From assembly GCA_024403335.1 (NCBI GenBank), contig JAKSSA010000012.1, forward strand, positions 1 through 44,461: a stretch of 44,461 nt of DNA, in the 5' to 3' direction. Under the pieces are notes generated by a model. It did no database searches and was not told where the DNA came from. It saw only the letters and a list, made by a program, of their open reading frames with translations. Both the position numbers and the translations under genes were made by a program. The DNA is from Lachnospiraceae bacterium (GTDB lineage: Bacteria > Bacillota > Clostridia > Lachnospirales > Lachnospiraceae). Below, one piece after another: positions 41,659-44,461 of the stretch; positions within the stretch are counted from its first letter, which is position 1; each line of letters begins with the position of its first letter.

Positions 41659-42486
41659 TTATAATGTCTTGATCAAATCACCGAGAAGTGGTTCGAACTT
41701 TGCTCCATACCAATGATCAGGATCCTTTGAGGTAAGCTTTATACATTCAAGCACAAAGTCTCCGGCAATTTTTGCTGAGTCAAAGAGTGAATGTCCTCTC
41801 ATATATGCACCGGTAAAAACGGAAGCATAAATATCACCTGTACCGTGGCAGCCTTTGCCAAGCTTTTCATGGCAGTAGTAGCTGTATTCGCCCTTGTCAT
41901 AAATAACGATACCGATTGTATCAGGAGTATAACTTACACCAGTTAATACAATGGTTTTAATTCCAATATCTTCCATTGCTTTGCAAAGACCTTTTACATA
42001 TGCTTCATCATAGCTTTCTTTATATTCATAGTCTGTCATGAAGCAGGCTTCTGTTATGTTAGGAAGAACAATATCTGCTTTTGCACAAAGCTTTGCCATC
42101 GCCTTGGCATAGGTTGTGTCAAAAATTGAATAAAGCACACCGTTGTCTGCCATTGCAGGATCACAAATAACCGGCGCATTTTCCTTGCCCATTGTTGCAT
42201 ATATGTCAGCAACATAATCAATCTGCTTCAAAGAACCCAAATATCCTGTGTATATGGCGTCAAATTTGATTCCTTCTGACTGCCAGTGTTTCTGGATTAA
42301 TGGAATGTCATCTGTTAAATCTCTGAAGGTAAAACCTTTAAAACCACCGGTATGTGTTGACAAAACTGCTGAAGGAAGAATGACTGTTTCATGTCCGCAT
42401 GCAGAAAGAATCGGATGAGCAACGGTTAATGAGCATTGTCCGAGACATGATATATCTTGTATAGTAAGTATTTTCTTGTAATCCAT
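41659..42486 (-). CDS. pyridoxal/pyridoxamine kinase (PdxY-like, ribokinase superfamily)
   Basis: 275 residues. It phosphorylates vitamin B6 vitamers to PLP/PMP in the salvage pathway. The N-terminal ILTIQDISCLGQCSLTVAHPILSACG, HTGGF (~45-49), DAIYTGYLGS (~75-84), VICDPAMADNG and the C-terminal anion hole and catalytic aspartate GCHGTGDIYAS (~217-227) match the PdxK/PdxY group. GGAGG precedes ATG 42486 on the minus strand, and a TATAAT-like -10 lies about 35 bp upstream. Several PLP enzymes occur in this window (cysK, metY, patB, threonine aldolase), but none is linked to it in an operon. Confidence 0.92.
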   Translation of the reverse strand: MDYKKILTIQDISCLGQCSLTVAHPILSACGHETVILPSAVLSTHTGGFKGFTFRDLTDDIPLIQKHWQSEGIKFDAIYTGYLGSLKQIDYVADIYATMGKENAPVICDPAMADNGVLYSIFDTTYAKAMAKLCAKADIVLPNITEACFMTDYEYKESYDEAYVKGLCKAMEDIGIKTIVLTGVSYTPDTIGIVIYDKGEYSYYCHEKLGKGCHGTGDIYASVFTGAYMRGHSLFDSAKIAGDFVLECIKLTSKDPDHWYGAKFEPLLGDLIKTL

Positions 42487-42629
42487 AGAAACCTCCGAAA
42501 TGAATTTTTTGCATAATTATACATTAAAATTGTTATAATAAAAAGGTACTATTTTATTTTTTTATAAAGATTTGTTTTATATATGCTTGCGTATTAGCGC
42601 ATATGCCTAATTCGATAAGGAAAAAAACA

Positions 42630-42657
42630 TTGACAAATCTTTGAGGACTAATATAAT
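42630..42657 (+). promoter_or_regulatory. pgi promoter
   Basis: TTGACA (42630-42635), 16-bp spacer, TATAAT (42652-42657), both perfect. Predicted leader of about 50 nt. Confidence 0.82.
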
Positions 42658-42713
42658 ACTTTTGGTTATAAAGGTTTTTATAAACAAGTAATAATATAAA
42701 GGAGGGAAATATA

Positions 42714-44297
42714 ATGATTTCCTGGAACAATTTTGATACTTTGAAGGCTTATAAGAAACTTGAAGAGATGGATAAGACTTTCTCTTTAAAGGACGAGATG
42801 AGCAAGGCTTCCGCAGGCGACAGAGTTGCAAACTACTCTTGTAGAATGTCATCAGGTCTTACCTATAATTATGGTTCTAAGGCTGTAGACGAAAAGGTTT
42901 TGGAGGCTTTAAAGGAACTTGCTTCTGAGGCACAGCTTGTTGAGAAGTTTGAAGCTTTGTACAATGGCGAAGTTATTAACACAGGTGAAAAGAGACGCGT
43001 TCTTCATCAGCTTACAAGAGGACAGCTTGGTAATGATGTAATTGCTGACGGTGTAAACAAGAGAGCTTTTTATGCAGAACAGGTGGAAAAGATTAAAGCT
43101 TTTGCAAACAAGGTTCATGCAGGCGAAATTACAAATGCAAAGGGTGAAAAGTTTACAACTGTTTGTCAGATTGGTATCGGTGGAAGTGATCTTGGTCCTC
43201 GCGCAATGTATCTTGCTTTGGAAAATTGGGCAAAGGTAAACGGCTTCTTCAAAATGAATGCTAAGTTTATCAGCAATGTAGATCCTGACGATGCAGCATC
43301 TGTTCTTTATGATATGGATGTTGAACATACAATTTTCATTCTTGTTTCAAAGAGTGGTACAACTCTTGAGACACTTACAAACGAATCTTTTGTAAAGGAT
43401 GCTTTAAAGAACAGAGGACTTGATCCTGCAAAGCATATGATTGCTGTAACTTCAGAGACCTCTCCTCTTGCAAAGAGTGCAGATTATCTTGCAGCTTTCT
43501 TTATGGATGATTTTATTGGCGGAAGATACTCAAGTACTTCAGCTGTAGGCGGAGCAGTTTTGTCACTCGCTTTTGGTCCTGAAATCAATGAAAGATTTTT
43601 GGCAGGCGCAAAGGCAGAGGACCAGAATGCAAAAGAGAAAGACCTTTTAAAGAATCCTGCAATGCTTGATGCATTAATCGGTGTATATGAAAGAAACTTC
43701 CTTGGATATCCTTCAACCGCAGTTCTTCCTTATTCACAGGCACTTTCACGTTTCCCTGCACATCTTCAGCAGCTTGACATGGAATCAAACGGCAAGAGTG
43801 TAAATCGTTTTGGTGAGGTTATTAATTACAAGACAGGTCCTGTTATTTTTGGTGAACCCGGAACAAACGGACAGCATTCTTTCTATCAGCTTTTACATCA
43901 GGGAACAGATATTATTCCTCTTCAGTTTATCGGTTTCAAGGAAACACAGATGGAAACAGATGTAAACATCCAGGGCTCAACAAGCCGCGAGAAGCTTTCT
44001 GCTAATGTTGCAGCTCAGATTGTAGCTTTTGCATGTGGCAAGAACGATGAGAATCCTAACAAGGTTTTCGAAGGCAACAGACCTTCATCAATTATTGTTG
44101 GTGACAAGCTTACTCCTGAAGCTTTGGGCGCATTACTTGCACACTTTGAGAACAAGGTTATGTTCCAGGGCTTTGTATGGAACATTAACTCCTTTGACCA
44201 GGAAGGCGTTCAGCTTGGAAAGGTACTTGCAAAGAAGGTACTTGCAGGCGACACAACAGGTGCATTAAAGGCATATGCATCATTGTTGAATGTTTGA
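42714..44297 (+). CDS. pgi: glucose-6-phosphate isomerase
   Basis: 527 residues, interconverting glucose-6-phosphate and fructose-6-phosphate. Two SIS-type sugar isomerase domains are visible: IGIGGSDLGPRAMYLAL (~151-167), LVSKSGTTLETLTNESFV (~208-225) with the phosphate-binding serines, and GGRYSSTSAVGG (~269-280). LQQLDMESNGKSVN (~350-363) and NIQGSTSREKL are also conserved. The length is nearer the long (E. coli-like, about 550) than the short Bacillus type (about 450). AGGAGGG before ATG 42714 is a strong ribosome site. It has its own consensus promoter and terminator, as expected for a highly expressed glycolytic gene. Confidence 0.96.
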   Translation: MISWNNFDTLKAYKKLEEMDKTFSLKDEMSKASAGDRVANYSCRMSSGLTYNYGSKAVDEKVLEALKELASEAQLVEKFEALYNGEVINTGEKRRVLHQLTRGQLGNDVIADGVNKRAFYAEQVEKIKAFANKVHAGEITNAKGEKFTTVCQIGIGGSDLGPRAMYLALENWAKVNGFFKMNAKFISNVDPDDAASVLYDMDVEHTIFILVSKSGTTLETLTNESFVKDALKNRGLDPAKHMIAVTSETSPLAKSADYLAAFFMDDFIGGRYSSTSAVGGAVLSLAFGPEINERFLAGAKAEDQNAKEKDLLKNPAMLDALIGVYERNFLGYPSTAVLPYSQALSRFPAHLQQLDMESNGKSVNRFGEVINYKTGPVIFGEPGTNGQHSFYQLLHQGTDIIPLQFIGFKETQMETDVNIQGSTSREKLSANVAAQIVAFACGKNDENPNKVFEGNRPSSIIVGDKLTPEALGALLAHFENKVMFQGFVWNINSFDQEGVQLGKVLAKKVLAGDTTGALKAYASLLNV

Positions 44298-44336
44298 TTT
44301 GCTTTATAATTAAGCAATAGATATTAAATGACTGAT

Positions 44337-44376
44337 AGGGCAGACAATGGCATACGCCGTTGCCTGTCCTGTTTTT
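44337..44376 (+). terminator. rho-independent terminator after pgi
   Basis: A 15-bp stem, AGGGCAGACAATGGC with GCCGTTGCCTGTCCT (two G-U pairs, one mismatch) around ATAC, followed by GTTTTT. Confidence 0.88.
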
Positions 44377-44395
44377 ATGCAAAACATAAGGTGTA

Positions 44396-44444
44396 AGCTT
44401 TTATAGCAAATATCATGATTAGCTTTTATAACAAACATCATTAC
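44396..44444. repeat. 25-bp tandem duplication at the right edge
   Basis: AGCTTTTATAGCAAATATCAT (44396) recurs at 44421 with three changes (period 25). It is followed by ATTACG-n7-CGTAAT at the window end. No gene can be assigned to the last 85 bp. Confidence 0.7.
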
Positions 44445-44461
44445 GAAACACGCGTAATCAC

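Overview
The window looks like a chromosomal segment of a low-GC, anaerobic Gram-positive bacterium (Bacillota/Clostridia, most likely Lachnospiraceae). This is an inference from A/T-rich intergenic DNA, strong GGAGG ribosome binding sites, heavy AGA arginine usage, consensus sigma-A promoters, an FMN riboswitch driving an ECF-type RibU, a LytTR/DUF3021 pair and a multi-gene Mrp/Mbh-like antiporter operon. No rRNA, tRNA, phage, transposase or CRISPR array was seen.

Left part (1-9150): a nested tandem repeat array (1-460) lies upstream of a MocR/PdxR-type regulator. It is followed by the potassium uptake pair ktrB-ktrA, a threonine-aldolase-family PLP enzyme, an unknown membrane protein, a two-gene ABC exporter, and a LytTR regulator translationally coupled to a DUF3021 membrane protein. 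Sulfur block (9132-12178): an Rrf2-family regulator is divergent from cysK, with metY downstream. The shared intergenic region has two consensus-like promoters and two similar operator-like motifs placed for repression of both directions. After metY come a terminator, an internally deleted relic of an iron-dependent alcohol (butanol) dehydrogenase with no start codon, and a DUF3737 beta-helix protein coupled to a PatB/MalY C-S lyase. A MATE exporter and an ABC-F ATPase converge on patB.

Centre (18557-27928): a single operon of ten genes behind a TTGAAA-17-TATAAT promoter. Its order (MrpE, F, G, MbhD-like, MbhE/MnhB fusion, MrpC, then four MrpD/NuoLMN-like subunits) matches the ion-translocating half of archaeal Mbh hydrogenase. 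There is no hydrogenase or other redox subunit, and the operon ends at a strong terminator. It is the most unusual system in the window. It is followed by an intergenic region carrying five copies of a short GC-richer repeat, a dCache-type chemoreceptor and a GNAT acetyltransferase.

Right part (31309-44461): a minus-strand MoxR ATPase / DUF58 / membrane protein operon; an FMN riboswitch with terminator controlling ribU and a stand-alone riboflavin kinase; an M28 peptidase; an MFS transporter; a second array of the same 53-bp repeat family seen at the left edge; a CotH-like lipoprotein; a pyridoxal kinase; and glucose-6-phosphate isomerase.

Many longest-ORF starts run upstream of the real start through TTG/GTG codons. 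Starts given here were chosen by Shine-Dalgarno position where the sequence allows. No database search was possible, so all family calls rest on recognised motifs and neighbourhood.
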